NCBI GenBank assembly: GCA_023263785.1 | Contig: JALQUO010000001.1 | Span: forward strand, 186,001-250,000 | Direction: 5' to 3' | Origin: Rickettsiales bacterium | GTDB taxonomy: Bacteria > Pseudomonadota > Alphaproteobacteria > Rickettsiales > Midichloriaceae | Length of the DNA: 64,000 nucleotides | In this document: piece after piece, positions 9,522 through 20,111 of the stretch | Layout: every line of letters starts with the position of its first letter | How positions within the stretch are numbered: position 1 is the first letter of the stretch | Made by a program: the position numbers and the translations under genes | Notes under the pieces: generated by a model | Database searches by the model: none | What the model was told of the DNA's origin: nothing | What the model saw: the letters and a program-made list of their open reading frames with translations, nothing else

Positions 9522-9749
9522 ATGGAACTCACTACATTGAAATACATAGGCGTTGGTCTTAGCGCAATGGGAATGCTTGGTGCTGCGATAGGAGTTGGAA
9601 ATATCTTTTCATCGCTCTTGAGTGCAATAGCCAGAAACCCATCAGCTGAACCTCAGATGGTTAAGTCTGCATTCATTGGTGCTGGTCTTGCTGAAGCGAT
9701 GGGATTATTTTCATTCCTACTAGCGATATTATTACTATTTGCAGTTTAA
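9522..9749 (+). CDS. atpE: ATP synthase F0 subunit c
   Basis: This is the proton-carrying ring subunit of the F1F0 ATP synthase in the inner membrane. The 75 residues form two membrane helices (about 6-30 and 49-73) joined by the polar loop ARNPSAE (37-43). The essential carboxylate is Glu58 in GAGLAEAMG. Length and loop match Rickettsiales c subunits. The ATG at 9522 is chosen over TTG at 9483 because of the promoter and the family's usual N-terminus. It heads a c-b'-b cluster. Confidence 0.95.
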   Translation: MELTTLKYIGVGLSAMGMLGAAIGVGNIFSSLLSAIARNPSAEPQMVKSAFIGAGLAEAMGLFSFLLAILLLFAV

Positions 9750-9758
9750 AATCTTATC

Positions 9759-10199
9759 ATGCCACATCTTGATTTACATTCCTTTCCAGGGCAGCTTTTG
9801 TGGCTTCTTGTCTGCACCCTCGGCAGCTATGCATTCAACAAACTATTTTTCCTCCCATATCTCTCCGGAAGGATTAAAAAAAGAAATCAAATGATAAGCG
9901 AGTGTGTTGCTGAAACAAAAAGGATGCAAGAGCATGCAATAACTGTAAGAGAAGAAATTGAAGCCTTTGGGACTAAAACAAGAAATGATTTAAAGTTGAT
10001 CATCGAAAATGCTCTCTATAAATCTCAAGAAATGTTATCAGAAAGTATCAGCAGAAATCATGAGAATTTTAACCGTAAAGTCAAGGAGTTGGATGCGAAT
10101 ATAAAAAAACAAAGAAAGTCATTGGAAAACGATATAAGTCTTGTTGTGACTGACGTAAAGGAAAAAGTTACAAATTTCATACTAAATGCAAATAAATAG
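9759..10199 (+). CDS. atpF': ATP synthase F0 subunit b' (second stalk subunit)
   Basis: This 146-residue protein has one N-terminal membrane helix (about 10-30, with conserved FLPYLSGRIKKRNQ after it) and a long charged helix, the layout of the b' peripheral-stalk subunit. Alphaproteobacteria carry two unequal b-type subunits, and the order c-b'-b is typical. It starts nine bases after atpE and ends five before the b gene. Sequence conservation of b subunits is low, so position carries much of the evidence. Confidence 0.85.
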   Translation: MPHLDLHSFPGQLLWLLVCTLGSYAFNKLFFLPYLSGRIKKRNQMISECVAETKRMQEHAITVREEIEAFGTKTRNDLKLIIENALYKSQEMLSESISRNHENFNRKVKELDANIKKQRKSLENDISLVVTDVKEKVTNFILNANK

Positions 10200-10204
10200 C
10201 TGTT

Positions 10205-10687
10205 ATGTTTGATGAACTATTTTGGATTTTTCTATCTTTTGTTGGATTCATAGGAATATCTTTTTCTTTTGTCAGGCGTTCTGTTACATCTGCCATAGAC
10301 AAAAAAATACAAGCAGTTGAAAAATCAATCCATGATGCAGAGGCCGAGAATGCAGCTGCTCATCAAATCCTTGTAAATCTGAAGGAAGACTATGAGAACC
10401 TTATCAAGACAGCATCTGTAACAATTGAACAATCTAAAAATGAGGCAGCAAGCATTATATCTGAAGCAGAGGAGAGAATTGCAAACTTAAATCTAAAATC
10501 AGAAGAGATCTTTGAAGATTATAAAAAACGTTCAGAAAATCAGATGATTGATAGTTTAAAAACAGAAGTAGTAATCACCGTCCTAAGTATGATCGAGTCT
10601 GACATTGATTCTCTAAACAATAACCCAACCGAACAGCTTAAAAATATAGAAAAAGGCAGAAAAGTCCTAAAGAAGCTTTGGAACTAA
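10205..10687 (+). CDS. atpF: ATP synthase F0 subunit b
   Basis: The 160 residues contain one N-terminal membrane helix (about 3-24), then a long coiled coil rich in Ala and Glu that should form the stator stalk linking F0 to F1. The motif VRRSVTSAIDKKIQAVEKSI after the membrane segment is typical. It is the last gene of the c-b'-b cluster. The next gene is a paraslipin rather than the delta or alpha subunit. Confidence 0.9.
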   Translation: MFDELFWIFLSFVGFIGISFSFVRRSVTSAIDKKIQAVEKSIHDAEAENAAAHQILVNLKEDYENLIKTASVTIEQSKNEAASIISEAEERIANLNLKSEEIFEDYKKRSENQMIDSLKTEVVITVLSMIESDIDSLNNNPTEQLKNIEKGRKVLKKLWN

Positions 10688-10750
10688 ATCATTGGAATTT
10701 CATTAAGATAATGTTATTCTTTATCCTATACAACAAAAAAACTTTCCACA

Positions 10751-11692
10751 ATGTATCCATTTGAATTTAGTTCAGTACCAATATTACTTCTCATCCTCTT
10801 AGGTACAGCAATTATATCAATAAAAATTGTCCCACAGCAGGAGTGCTGGATAATTGAAAGACTCGGTAAATACCATAGGATGATAGAAGCTGGTTTACAT
10901 GTAGTAATTCCATTCATAGAAAAAATTGCTTACAAACATTCATTAAAAGAAAGAGCAATAGATATATCAGAGCAAGCAGCAATCACTAAAGATAACGTAA
11001 CACTTCTTGTTAACACAATAATATATGTGAAAATTACAAGCCCATTTAACGCTTCATACGGGGTTGAGAATCCATACTATGCAGTAACACAGCTGGCTCA
11101 GACATCAATGAGATCTGCAATAGGTAAGTTGATGCTCGACAATACATTTGAAGCTAGAGAGTTACTCAACGCACAAATAGTGAAGGCAATAAATGAAGCT
11201 TCAGAATCATGGGGGATTAAGTGTATGAGACATGAAATAAGAGATATAAATCCACCTGCAAATATCCTAAAATCTATGGAGATGCAAGTTGCTGCTGAAA
11301 GACAGAAGCGTGCTGTAATACTTGAATCTGAAGGGCAGAGAATGTCAATGATAAATGTTGCGGAAGGTAAGAAGCAAGAAGTTGTTTTGAACTCTGAAGC
11401 AACAATGACAGAACGGGTCAACAGTGCAAAAGGTGAAGCTGAGAGCATTCAGTTGGTAGCTCAAGCAACAGCTGAAAGCATCATTACAATAGCCAACGCA
11501 ATATCTTCTAAAGGGGGAGAAAATGCTGTCTCACTAAAGGTTGCTGAGAAGTATATAGATGCATTTAAAGAACTTGCAAAAGAAAATAATACAATGTTGA
11601 TACCATCTGATGTAGGCAATGTTAGCAGCGTCGTCTCTCAGATACTTGGAACATATAACCAAATAAAAAATACTAATAAGGATTCTAAATAA
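10751..11692 (+). CDS. SPFH-domain paraslipin (stomatin-like membrane protein)
   Basis: This 313-residue protein has an N-terminal membrane anchor (about 6-27). An SPFH domain follows, with VPQQECWIIERLGKYHRMIEAGLH and DNTFEARELLN, then an Ala/Glu-rich oligomerisation helix. This matches the paraslipin/STOML2 branch. Such proteins form membrane rings thought to scaffold or protect membrane proteases and respiratory complexes. It lies between two ATP synthase gene groups, which may be chance or may hint at a link with the ATP synthase. No catalytic function is expected. Confidence 0.9.
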   Translation: MYPFEFSSVPILLLILLGTAIISIKIVPQQECWIIERLGKYHRMIEAGLHVVIPFIEKIAYKHSLKERAIDISEQAAITKDNVTLLVNTIIYVKITSPFNASYGVENPYYAVTQLAQTSMRSAIGKLMLDNTFEARELLNAQIVKAINEASESWGIKCMRHEIRDINPPANILKSMEMQVAAERQKRAVILESEGQRMSMINVAEGKKQEVVLNSEATMTERVNSAKGEAESIQLVAQATAESIITIANAISSKGGENAVSLKVAEKYIDAFKELAKENNTMLIPSDVGNVSSVVSQILGTYNQIKNTNKDSK

Positions 11693-11725
11693 TTTAAATT
11701 ATACAAATTATTTAATAGTGTCTAG

Positions 11726-13458
<1,733 letters not shown>

Positions 13459-13539
13459 TGTGATAGTGTCTCTTGCTTTAATGTGAGAGATTTGATATCA
13501 TCAGCAAACTAAAATTAAACAAATTTTTTAAATTTTTTC

Positions 13540-14094
13540 GTGTCACAAGTTACAGAACAAGCAGAACAGCAGAAACTAGTCGATGTTAGACGCTGTACTA
13601 AAGTCGTGAAAGGCGGTAGAAGGTTCTCATTCTCTGCAGACGTCGTAGTCGGAGACGGTAAGGGAAGGGCTGGATATGGCCAAGGAAAAGCTGCTGAGAT
13701 AACAGATGCAAGAGCAAAAGCAACTGCTGCTGCGAAACGCAATATGATTAGAGTTCCTCTAAAAGATGGAAGAACAATTCACCATGACATAGTTGCAAAG
13801 TTCTGCTCAGGTAAAGTAATCATGCGCTCAGCTCCAGCTGGTACAGGTATCATTGCTGGTGGTGCACTCCGTCCATTCCTGGAAGTTTTGGGTATTAAGG
13901 ACATAGTTGTTAAATCGATGGGTTCAAGTAACTCACATAACATGATCAAGGCTGCTATCAAAGCTCTAACAAACGTTAGATCTCCTCGTTTCATAGCTGA
14001 GAAGCGTGGAAAGTCAGTAGGAGAAATCATTCGCTACCGAAACAATGCAGCAAAGACACCTGCTCCACAGACACAACAAAATGATGAACTATAA
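13540..14094 (+). CDS. rpsE: 30S ribosomal protein S5
   Basis: The 184 residues carry the N-terminal dsRNA-binding-like domain (GRRFSFSADVVVGDGKGRAGYGQGKA) and the C-terminal domain with PAGTGIIAGG and LGIKDIVVKSMGSSN. S5 acts in decoding fidelity and translocation. The start is GTG at 13540, after a T-rich stretch without a clear Shine-Dalgarno. Upstream is atpC instead of rplR, so rpsE-rplO is separated from the rest of the spc operon. Confidence 0.97.
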   Translation: MSQVTEQAEQQKLVDVRRCTKVVKGGRRFSFSADVVVGDGKGRAGYGQGKAAEITDARAKATAAAKRNMIRVPLKDGRTIHHDIVAKFCSGKVIMRSAPAGTGIIAGGALRPFLEVLGIKDIVVKSMGSSNSHNMIKAAIKALTNVRSPRFIAEKRGKSVGEIIRYRNNAAKTPAPQTQQNDEL

Positions 14095-14096
14095 TT

Positions 14097-14555
14097 ATGT
14101 TGAAACTAAACGATTTAAGAGATAACAAAGGTTCTAAGCGAAATTCAAAAAACTTAGGACGTGGTATAGGCTCAGGAAAAGGTAAAACATCAGGTAGAGG
14201 TGGTAAAGGCCAAACTGCACGTTCTGGTGTTGCTGTGAAGTTCAACGAAGGTGGTCAGATGCCACTATTCAGAAGACTTCCTAAGAGAGGATTCACAAAC
14301 TATACAAGAGTTGAGTACGAAGTAATAAATCTCGGTACACTTCAATACCTTGTAGACAGTGGAAGGGTTAAAGCCTCTGACAAGATCGATGCAGAGCTTT
14401 TAAAGGCACATGGCCTGTACAGAGGAAAAAATCCTTTGAAATTACTTGCTGATGGTGAACTTAAAGCATCTCTCAACATAGTAGTAGACAAAGCTTCACA
14501 AAAAGCACAAGAAGCTGTTAAATCTCAGGGCGGAACAGTTACTGTTTCTGCATAA
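14097..14555 (+). CDS. rplO: 50S ribosomal protein L15
   Basis: The 152 residues begin MLKLNDLRDNKGS and carry the Gly/Lys-rich GRGIGSGKGKTSGRGGKGQ typical of L15, then GGQMPLFRRLPKRGFTN. It follows rpsE by two bases. The rpmD (L30) gene normally between them is absent. SecY, normally next, is replaced by valS. L15 is a late-assembly 50S protein. Confidence 0.97.
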   Translation: MLKLNDLRDNKGSKRNSKNLGRGIGSGKGKTSGRGGKGQTARSGVAVKFNEGGQMPLFRRLPKRGFTNYTRVEYEVINLGTLQYLVDSGRVKASDKIDAELLKAHGLYRGKNPLKLLADGELKASLNIVVDKASQKAQEAVKSQGGTVTVSA

Positions 14556-14562
14556 ATCTTAC

Positions 14563-14582
14563 GAGGGAGAATTTTCTCTCTC
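14563..14582 (+). terminator. Possible hairpin after rplO
   Basis: GAGGGAGA at 14563-14570 can pair with TCTCTCTC at 14575-14582 (one G-U pair, loop ATTT) just past the rplO stop. There is no T-run after it, so a factor-independent terminator is doubtful. Confidence 0.3.
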
Positions 14583-14664
14583 ATACTCCAAACTCCTTCC
14601 CAGTTATCATAATTTGCCCCCTTCACCTCTCCTATGGTATGAATAGGAAAAAAGAAAGATTTTT

Positions 14665-17076
14665 ATGAGTAAAAACTACGACCATAAAGCAATAGAACAA
14701 AAGTGGCAGAAAGCATGGGGTGATTCAGGGATTTATAATTGGGATGAAAATGATGATAATGTTTTCTCAATAGATACACCTCCTCCAACTGTCTCAGGGC
14801 TCCTTCACATGGGACATATCTTCAGCTACACTCAGACAGACTTCATAGCGCGATACCAAAGGATGATTGGCAAGAATGTATTTTATCCTATGGGATTTGA
14901 TGATAATGGACTGCCAACAGAAAGACTAGTTGAGAAAGTCAAAGGCATCAGATCAATCAATATGGAAAGAAGTGAGTTTGTTGAGATCTGTCGTGAGGTA
15001 ATACCGACCTTTGAAAAAGAGTTCAAGAAACTTTTTGACAGCATAGCTTTAAGTGTTGATTGGAATCAAGAATATCAAACGATTAGTCCACACTCTCAAA
15101 AGATCTCTCAGATGTCATTTTTGGATCTGTATGAAAAAGAAATGGTTGTAAGGAAAAAATCACCTGTCTTCTGGGATCCAGTCGATAAAACTGCAATAGC
15201 TCAAGCAGAGATCGAGGATAAGGAACAGCAGGGCGTGATGAACTACGTTGAGTTTAAATTAGAAGATAGCAGCAGCAACATAATAATTGCTACAACAAGG
15301 CCAGAGCTGATTCCTGCATGTGTCTGTGTATTCGTAAACCCAGACGATACAAGACATAAAGATCTAATTGGGAAAAATGTAGTAACTCCAATTTTCAACA
15401 AAAAAGTTCCAATCATTGCTGATCAAGATGTTCTCATGGATAAAGGGTCAGGTGCTGTAATGTGTTGTACTTTCGGTGACATACAAGATGTCCATTGGGT
15501 TCAGAAACATAACTTGGAGATCATCCAGTGCATTACTCAGGATGGTAAGATGCAGCAGGCAGGGTTCCTTGATGGTCTTTATGTAAAACATGCAAAGACT
15601 GCAATGATAGAGAAACTCAATGGGTTAGGACTTATTGTAAAGCAGGAGCCAGTAGTTCAGCAAGTTAAGTGTGCTGAGAGATCTGGTGCACCTCTCGAGA
15701 TATTGTCGACTGAGCAGTGGTTCATAAAAGTCATGGACTCCAAAGAGCAAATCATTCAAAAATCAAATGAATGCAACTGGCATCCTGAGTATATGAAGGT
15801 CAGATTGGAAAACTGGGTCAATGGATTAAATCAGGACTGGTGTATTTCAAGACAAAGACACTTCGGTGTCCCATTCCCAGCTTGGTATTCAAAAAGATTA
15901 GGTGAGGAAGGGAAAATACTAGTTCCAAGTCTTTCACAGCTCCCAGTAGATCCTGAGAAGGACTTGCCGAGCGGCTATACAAGAGATGAAGTCAGAGCTG
16001 AAAAGGATGTAATGGATACTTGGGCAACAAGCGCAGTAAGTCCACAAATTTCGAGCACATGGATCTCAGCTAAATATTCAATTGACTCGAAAAAACATGC
16101 AAAACTCTTCCCATTCGACTTGAGGCCACAAGCTCATGAAATAATAAGAATTTGGGCGTTTGGGACAATAGTTAAATCTATGTATCATCAGAACTCAATT
16201 CCTTGGAAGAATCTAATGATAAGCGGCTGGTGTCTCGCAAACGATAAAAGTAAGATGAGCAAATCAAAAGGGAATGTAGTTGACCCAGTGGAGCTCATAA
16301 GTGAAAGAGGTGCTGACGTTGTGAGGTACTGGGCTTCAACATCAAAACTAGGAAATGACATAATTCTTTCAGAAGATCCATTCAAAATAGGTAGGAAACT
16401 TGTCCTGAAGCTCATCAACGCAATAGAATTCTTCAAGATGCATCTTAAGAATCTTACTACAGACGTCAATGACGTAAGTATTTCAAGCGATATCGTTCTA
16501 GACCGCTGGATCATATCAAAACTCCACAAGACAATAATCTTAGTAGAAAAAGAAATGGAACAATTTGAGTACTCAGGTGCAAGGAGTGCTATAGAGGACT
16601 TTTTCTGGAATGACCTCTGCGATAACTATCTGGAGCTAGTAAAAGATAGATTATATAAAGAGCATGAGAATTCCCGTGGACAAAGTGCTATAGTCACTCT
16701 GTATCATGTATTCGATTGCTTGCTGCGTCTCTTCGCACCATTCATTCCTTACATTACAGAGGAGTTACATTCATCTACTTTTAACTTAGGTTCAATTCAC
16801 TCAAAAGGGAGTTGGCCAAAGGCAGATAAGTTTCACATAGAAGAAGATGTATCTGAAGGGGATCTAATAGTTGAAATCCTTGGCATGATAAGAAAAAGGA
16901 AATCTGAAGAAGGACTGAGTGTTGGTGCAAATGTCTCAAAGGTTGAAATTGCTCTAGAAAATGAGAAAATTATTTCTGAATTTGGAAAAGCGGATCTTAA
17001 AGCTACTGCAAGAGCTTCTGAGTTGGTATTCCAACAAAAAAATGATATTGTTACGGGAGTTGTAATATATTTGTAA
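14665..17076 (+). CDS. valS: Valyl-tRNA synthetase, archaeal-type
   Basis: This enzyme charges tRNA-Val. The 803 residues contain the class I signature as HMGH (48-51) and KMSKS (530-534), with an editing domain between them and an anticodon-binding domain after. The N-terminal PPPTVSGLLHMGHIFSYTQTD and the lack of a long C-terminal coiled coil match the archaeal-like ValRS known from Rickettsiales rather than the usual bacterial enzyme. Both signatures are complete. It has its own 109-base upstream gap. A tRNA-Val(GAC) gene is also in this window. Confidence 0.96.
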   Translation: MSKNYDHKAIEQKWQKAWGDSGIYNWDENDDNVFSIDTPPPTVSGLLHMGHIFSYTQTDFIARYQRMIGKNVFYPMGFDDNGLPTERLVEKVKGIRSINMERSEFVEICREVIPTFEKEFKKLFDSIALSVDWNQEYQTISPHSQKISQMSFLDLYEKEMVVRKKSPVFWDPVDKTAIAQAEIEDKEQQGVMNYVEFKLEDSSSNIIIATTRPELIPACVCVFVNPDDTRHKDLIGKNVVTPIFNKKVPIIADQDVLMDKGSGAVMCCTFGDIQDVHWVQKHNLEIIQCITQDGKMQQAGFLDGLYVKHAKTAMIEKLNGLGLIVKQEPVVQQVKCAERSGAPLEILSTEQWFIKVMDSKEQIIQKSNECNWHPEYMKVRLENWVNGLNQDWCISRQRHFGVPFPAWYSKRLGEEGKILVPSLSQLPVDPEKDLPSGYTRDEVRAEKDVMDTWATSAVSPQISSTWISAKYSIDSKKHAKLFPFDLRPQAHEIIRIWAFGTIVKSMYHQNSIPWKNLMISGWCLANDKSKMSKSKGNVVDPVELISERGADVVRYWASTSKLGNDIILSEDPFKIGRKLVLKLINAIEFFKMHLKNLTTDVNDVSISSDIVLDRWIISKLHKTIILVEKEMEQFEYSGARSAIEDFFWNDLCDNYLELVKDRLYKEHENSRGQSAIVTLYHVFDCLLRLFAPFIPYITEELHSSTFNLGSIHSKGSWPKADKFHIEEDVSEGDLIVEILGMIRKRKSEEGLSVGANVSKVEIALENEKIISEFGKADLKATARASELVFQQKNDIVTGVVIYL

Positions 17077-17123
17077 TAAAACAACTTTATTATAAGCAGT
17101 ATATAAACTTTACAAAAAAACAT

Positions 17124-17130
17124 AGGGGGG
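17124..17130 (+). promoter_or_regulatory. Exceptionally strong Shine-Dalgarno site
   Basis: AGGGGGG sits four bases before the ATG at 17135. It is the second of only two G-run ribosome binding sites I noticed; the other serves the unknown gene at 5706. Confidence 0.7.
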
Positions 17131-17134
17131 AATT

Positions 17135-17749
17135 ATGGGATTAATAAAAACAATTTTTAAAACTACAAATACAATTCTTGATTTAGGATTTTTAGGTATC
17201 CATGGATATGTTCTAGGTAGAAAATATGCATGGGATAAAATAAAAGACCAAAGCTTTACAAAACAAGTAGCTATGAGTGCTAAGCATTTATTTACAGAAG
17301 CAAAAGCTTTTTCTGATACAAGAATTTCACCTGCAATTTTTGATTGGTTAGATGGTACTGATAATGTTTCATGTCATGGGAGTTTTAAGCCAAATTGGCA
17401 AAACCTAAACAATAAAATAGCTGATCCAGTCCATAATAACATGAGTATTGCTGCTGGTTTTGGCCTAGGGATGTTAGTTTTAATACCTAGTGACAACATT
17501 CTTAGTGTTGTAAAACACTGTCCATTAGCAGTGCCTCTTGCAGCTATTGTCGACAGAGATGCGAGTGTAAAAAATGATTCACACTTAGCAAAATTAGCAC
17601 TGGGAATTATGGCACTAGATATGGGATACTACCTCACAAACAATTCAGTTGATTATCAAGCAAAATTAGCACTGGGAATTATGGCACTAGGTATGGGATA
17701 CTACCTCACAAACGATTCAGTTGATTATCATCCAGAGTTACAGAATTAA
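17135..17749 (+). CDS. Unknown membrane-associated protein with C-terminal repeat
   Basis: I do not recognise this 204-residue protein. Hydrophobic stretches lie near 15-28, 105-121, 128-138 and in the C-terminal repeat. The C-terminus holds two copies of a 24-residue unit (AKLALGIMAL-MGYYLTN-SVDY), each able to form one membrane-inserting helix. It ends in HPELQN, close to HPELSH at the end of the next gene, so the two may be diverged paralogues. It has a very strong ribosome binding site. Function is unknown; a secreted or membrane effector is only a guess. Confidence 0.7.
   Translation: MGLIKTIFKTTNTILDLGFLGIHGYVLGRKYAWDKIKDQSFTKQVAMSAKHLFTEAKAFSDTRISPAIFDWLDGTDNVSCHGSFKPNWQNLNNKIADPVHNNMSIAAGFGLGMLVLIPSDNILSVVKHCPLAVPLAAIVDRDASVKNDSHLAKLALGIMALDMGYYLTNNSVDYQAKLALGIMALGMGYYLTNDSVDYHPELQN
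17587..17730. repeat. 72-base tandem repeat, two copies
   Basis: 17587-17658 and 17659-17730 are direct tandem copies differing at very few positions. They encode the 24-residue hydrophobic unit in the unknown membrane protein. The copies keep the reading frame. Confidence 0.92.
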
Positions 17750-17778
17750 TAAAACATGATTGATCATAAAAAATACAT

Positions 17779-18408
17779 ATGATAAAGACCAATAAAATTT
17801 TTAAAAAATCTCTTGAATTTACAAGGTGGACTCTTGATACAACGCAAAAGTATACAAGTTGGTTCATGATTGGAAATACTCTCATGGGAGGAAAAAACTT
17901 CGATGCTGCAATTGCAACAATTGCTGAAACAGCGTTCACAAAATTGAACGAAGGTGAAAGACTTGGAGATGTAGGAAAATATATAGCTGATCTCCATTGG
18001 GATAAATTCCTCGAACATAAGGGAAGCTTTACAGATATATTTGTAAAAGGAAACGCAGTATACTCAAAATTTTTTAAGACTAAAGATGTAGTAGAAAGCT
18101 CTGTTGATGCTGGAGTAGAAGAAGGTGATTTCGAAGTTGTTCAGCAAAGATCTGCTTCTGTGAAGGTTGATCAAGTTGAACCTTTTGATCTTTTCAAATC
18201 AGTTTGGTTAACTGGTGTGGGTGGTTTACTTGAGCTCAACACAACAGGAACTCACTTGAGTTTATCTGTTCCTGCTGCATTGCTAATCAGTGGTGATGTA
18301 ACGCCTGAGACAATTGCATTACCTTTAGTAGCTATGGTTGCAGTAGACTCAGTTTTAAATATGGGAGAAGCAATCTTTGTCGATTCTCATCCAGAGCTAT
18401 CTCACTAG
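17779..18408 (+). CDS. Unknown protein, possible paralogue of the preceding gene
   Basis: This 209-residue protein has no family I can name. The first two-thirds are amphipathic and polar. Residues about 138-190 are hydrophobic (WLTGVGGLLEL, LSLSVPAALLI, LPLVAMVAVDSVL) and could span or insert into a membrane. The end VDSHPELSH resembles VDYHPELQN of the gene 29 bases upstream, and the hydrophobic C-terminal layout is shared, suggesting an old tandem duplication. Its last 12 bases overlap convergently with hemW. Confidence 0.68.
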   Translation: MIKTNKIFKKSLEFTRWTLDTTQKYTSWFMIGNTLMGGKNFDAAIATIAETAFTKLNEGERLGDVGKYIADLHWDKFLEHKGSFTDIFVKGNAVYSKFFKTKDVVESSVDAGVEEGDFEVVQQRSASVKVDQVEPFDLFKSVWLTGVGGLLELNTTGTHLSLSVPAALLISGDVTPETIALPLVAMVAVDSVLNMGEAIFVDSHPELSH

Positions 18409-19506
18409 TGCTTCGATCAGTGAATTCAGTACTAGCAGCCCTTTCTGAGTTGCTCTTACTCTTTTACCTTCTAATTCAACCAAATTATCATTCATCAATT
18501 CAGTTAGATTTTTATTTTTCAGTAAACTTATATCAACACCTTCTGTTGTTCTCATTCCCATCATGATTTTTTCTAATCTTATATCATCATCTGATAAAGG
18601 ATTATTTATCTCTAATGCATTTCCTTTAGTCATAACATCATTGAGCCAAGCTTCTGGCTGTTTTTTGTCAACTGTCATTATTTTGTTATATCTTCCATGA
18701 GCACCAGGTCCTATTCCTATGTAATCACCGTATCTCCAGTAATTCAAATTATGCAACGATTCATATCCTTTCCTAGCATGATTAGAAACTTCATACCTGT
18801 GTAGCCCTGCAGCACCTGTGATGTCATTTGTTATCTCAAACATCTCAGCTGCAACATCCTGATCTATTTCATCCAGCAAACCTTGTTTTGCCATCGCACC
18901 AAACTTTGTTCCTCCCTCTATTGTCAGCTGATACAAAGACATATGACCGCTTGCCAAATCTATTGCTTCTTGCAATTCAATTTTCCAATCAGAAAGAGTC
19001 TGATGAGGCAATGCATAGATGAAATCAAGTGAATAATTATGAAAGCTTTTCCTTACAGCAGCAATTGCGTTCCGAGATTCATCAACTGAATGATTTCTTC
19101 CGAGGAATTGCAAATTATCATCTCTTAGGCTCTGTATACCCATTGAAACCCTATTGATTCCTGCAACTTTGAAATCAGCAAACTTTTTTGCCTCAACTGA
19201 TGTTGGGTTTGCTTCTAGGGTTATTTCTGAGTTTGATGATATTTTTGACGCATCATCGAAAGTCTTTATGATAGTTTCAATCATCTTAGGTGTTGCTAGT
19301 GATGGTGTACCCCCACCGAAGAATATTGTTGTAATCTGTCTATTTTGTAGGACTTCTGAATAATATCCAGTAATGACTTTTTTGTAGGCTTCAGTCCACC
19401 TATTATGTTCTATATCTTTTGCTACAAAGCTATTGAAATCACAATATGGACACTTTTTTAAACAAAATGGCCAATGAACATATATTGAGATTTTTTCTTT
19501 AGTCAT
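18397..19506 (-). CDS. hemW: Radical SAM heme chaperone HemW
   Basis: HemW is a radical SAM protein that inserts heme into respiratory enzymes; it was formerly annotated as an oxygen-independent coproporphyrinogen oxidase. The 369 residues start with VHWPF, and CLKKCPYC (CxxxCxxC) binds the 4Fe-4S cluster. GGGTPSL, the SAM-binding glycine motif, and NYWRYGDYIGIGPGAHGR follow. The extra cysteine of true HemN enzymes is not obvious. It overlaps convergently with the unknown gene to its left. Confidence 0.92.
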   Translation of the reverse strand: MTKEKISIYVHWPFCLKKCPYCDFNSFVAKDIEHNRWTEAYKKVITGYYSEVLQNRQITTIFFGGGTPSLATPKMIETIIKTFDDASKISSNSEITLEANPTSVEAKKFADFKVAGINRVSMGIQSLRDDNLQFLGRNHSVDESRNAIAAVRKSFHNYSLDFIYALPHQTLSDWKIELQEAIDLASGHMSLYQLTIEGGTKFGAMAKQGLLDEIDQDVAAEMFEITNDITGAAGLHRYEVSNHARKGYESLHNLNYWRYGDYIGIGPGAHGRYNKIMTVDKKQPEAWLNDVMTKGNALEINNPLSDDDIRLEKIMMGMRTTEGVDISLLKNKNLTELMNDNLVELEGKRVRATQKGLLVLNSLIEALVR

Positions 19507-19559
19507 GTTTACTAATTTTTCAATTAGGTTATTTATATCTTTAAAATTAACAAAATGCT

Positions 19560-20050
19560 ATGTCCTTACCAATTGTAATCGCACCAGATCCTCGACTGAA
19601 TATGAAATCTAAGAAAGTTGAAATAGTATCAGCTGAGATTCAAGAGCTTCTCAAGAATATCTTAAAAACCCTTCATGAGAATGATGCAATAGGACTTGCA
19701 GGGAACCACGTTGGGATTGATTTGCAATTGGTTGTCATAGATCTTGATAGAAAATCACCTATTTTTATGGTCAACCCACATATAACCCATAAGTCTGATG
19801 AGATTGTTAAATCAGAAGAAGGTAGTGTTTCATTCCCTGGAATAACAGTAGAAATAACTAGACATAAAAAATCACAGTTGAATTTTTAGATTATGATGGA
19901 CAAAAAAATACAGTAGAAATGGATGGGCTACTAAGTATCTGTGCTCAGCATGAGATAGATCAGATGAATGGCATTAATATCCTTGATGGACTATCACATC
20001 TCAAGAAAAATATTCTAATGAAAAAGCTTCTGAAAAATATACATAAGTAA
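19560..20050 (+). pseudogene. Degenerate, frameshifted peptide deformylase paralogue
   Basis: Read through one frameshift, this aligns along its length with peptide deformylase, a metal enzyme that removes N-formyl groups from new proteins. The first frame stops at 19889 after 109 residues. Adding one A to the A6 tract at 19866-19871 restores VEFLDYDG and the rest up to TAA at 20048. The active site is also ruined: motif I reads GLAGNHVG, motif II EGSVS in place of EGCLS (metal Cys lost), and motif III HEIDQ in place of HEIDH (one metal His lost). An intact def lies at 41245-41787. Confidence 0.88.
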
Positions 20051-20058
20051 TTTACTTA
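20044..20058. repeat. Palindrome copy 1, AAGTAAWTTACTT family
   Basis: TAAGTAATTTACTTA is a perfect 15-base palindrome around a central T. It covers the end of the degenerate deformylase and the gap before the CorC-type gene. Three more copies lie at 21584, 25550 and 41831. Confidence 0.6.
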
Positions 20059-20111
20059 AGATTAAAATTTAGCAAGTCAACCTATGTAATTATTCATACA
20101 TATGGTAAAGT

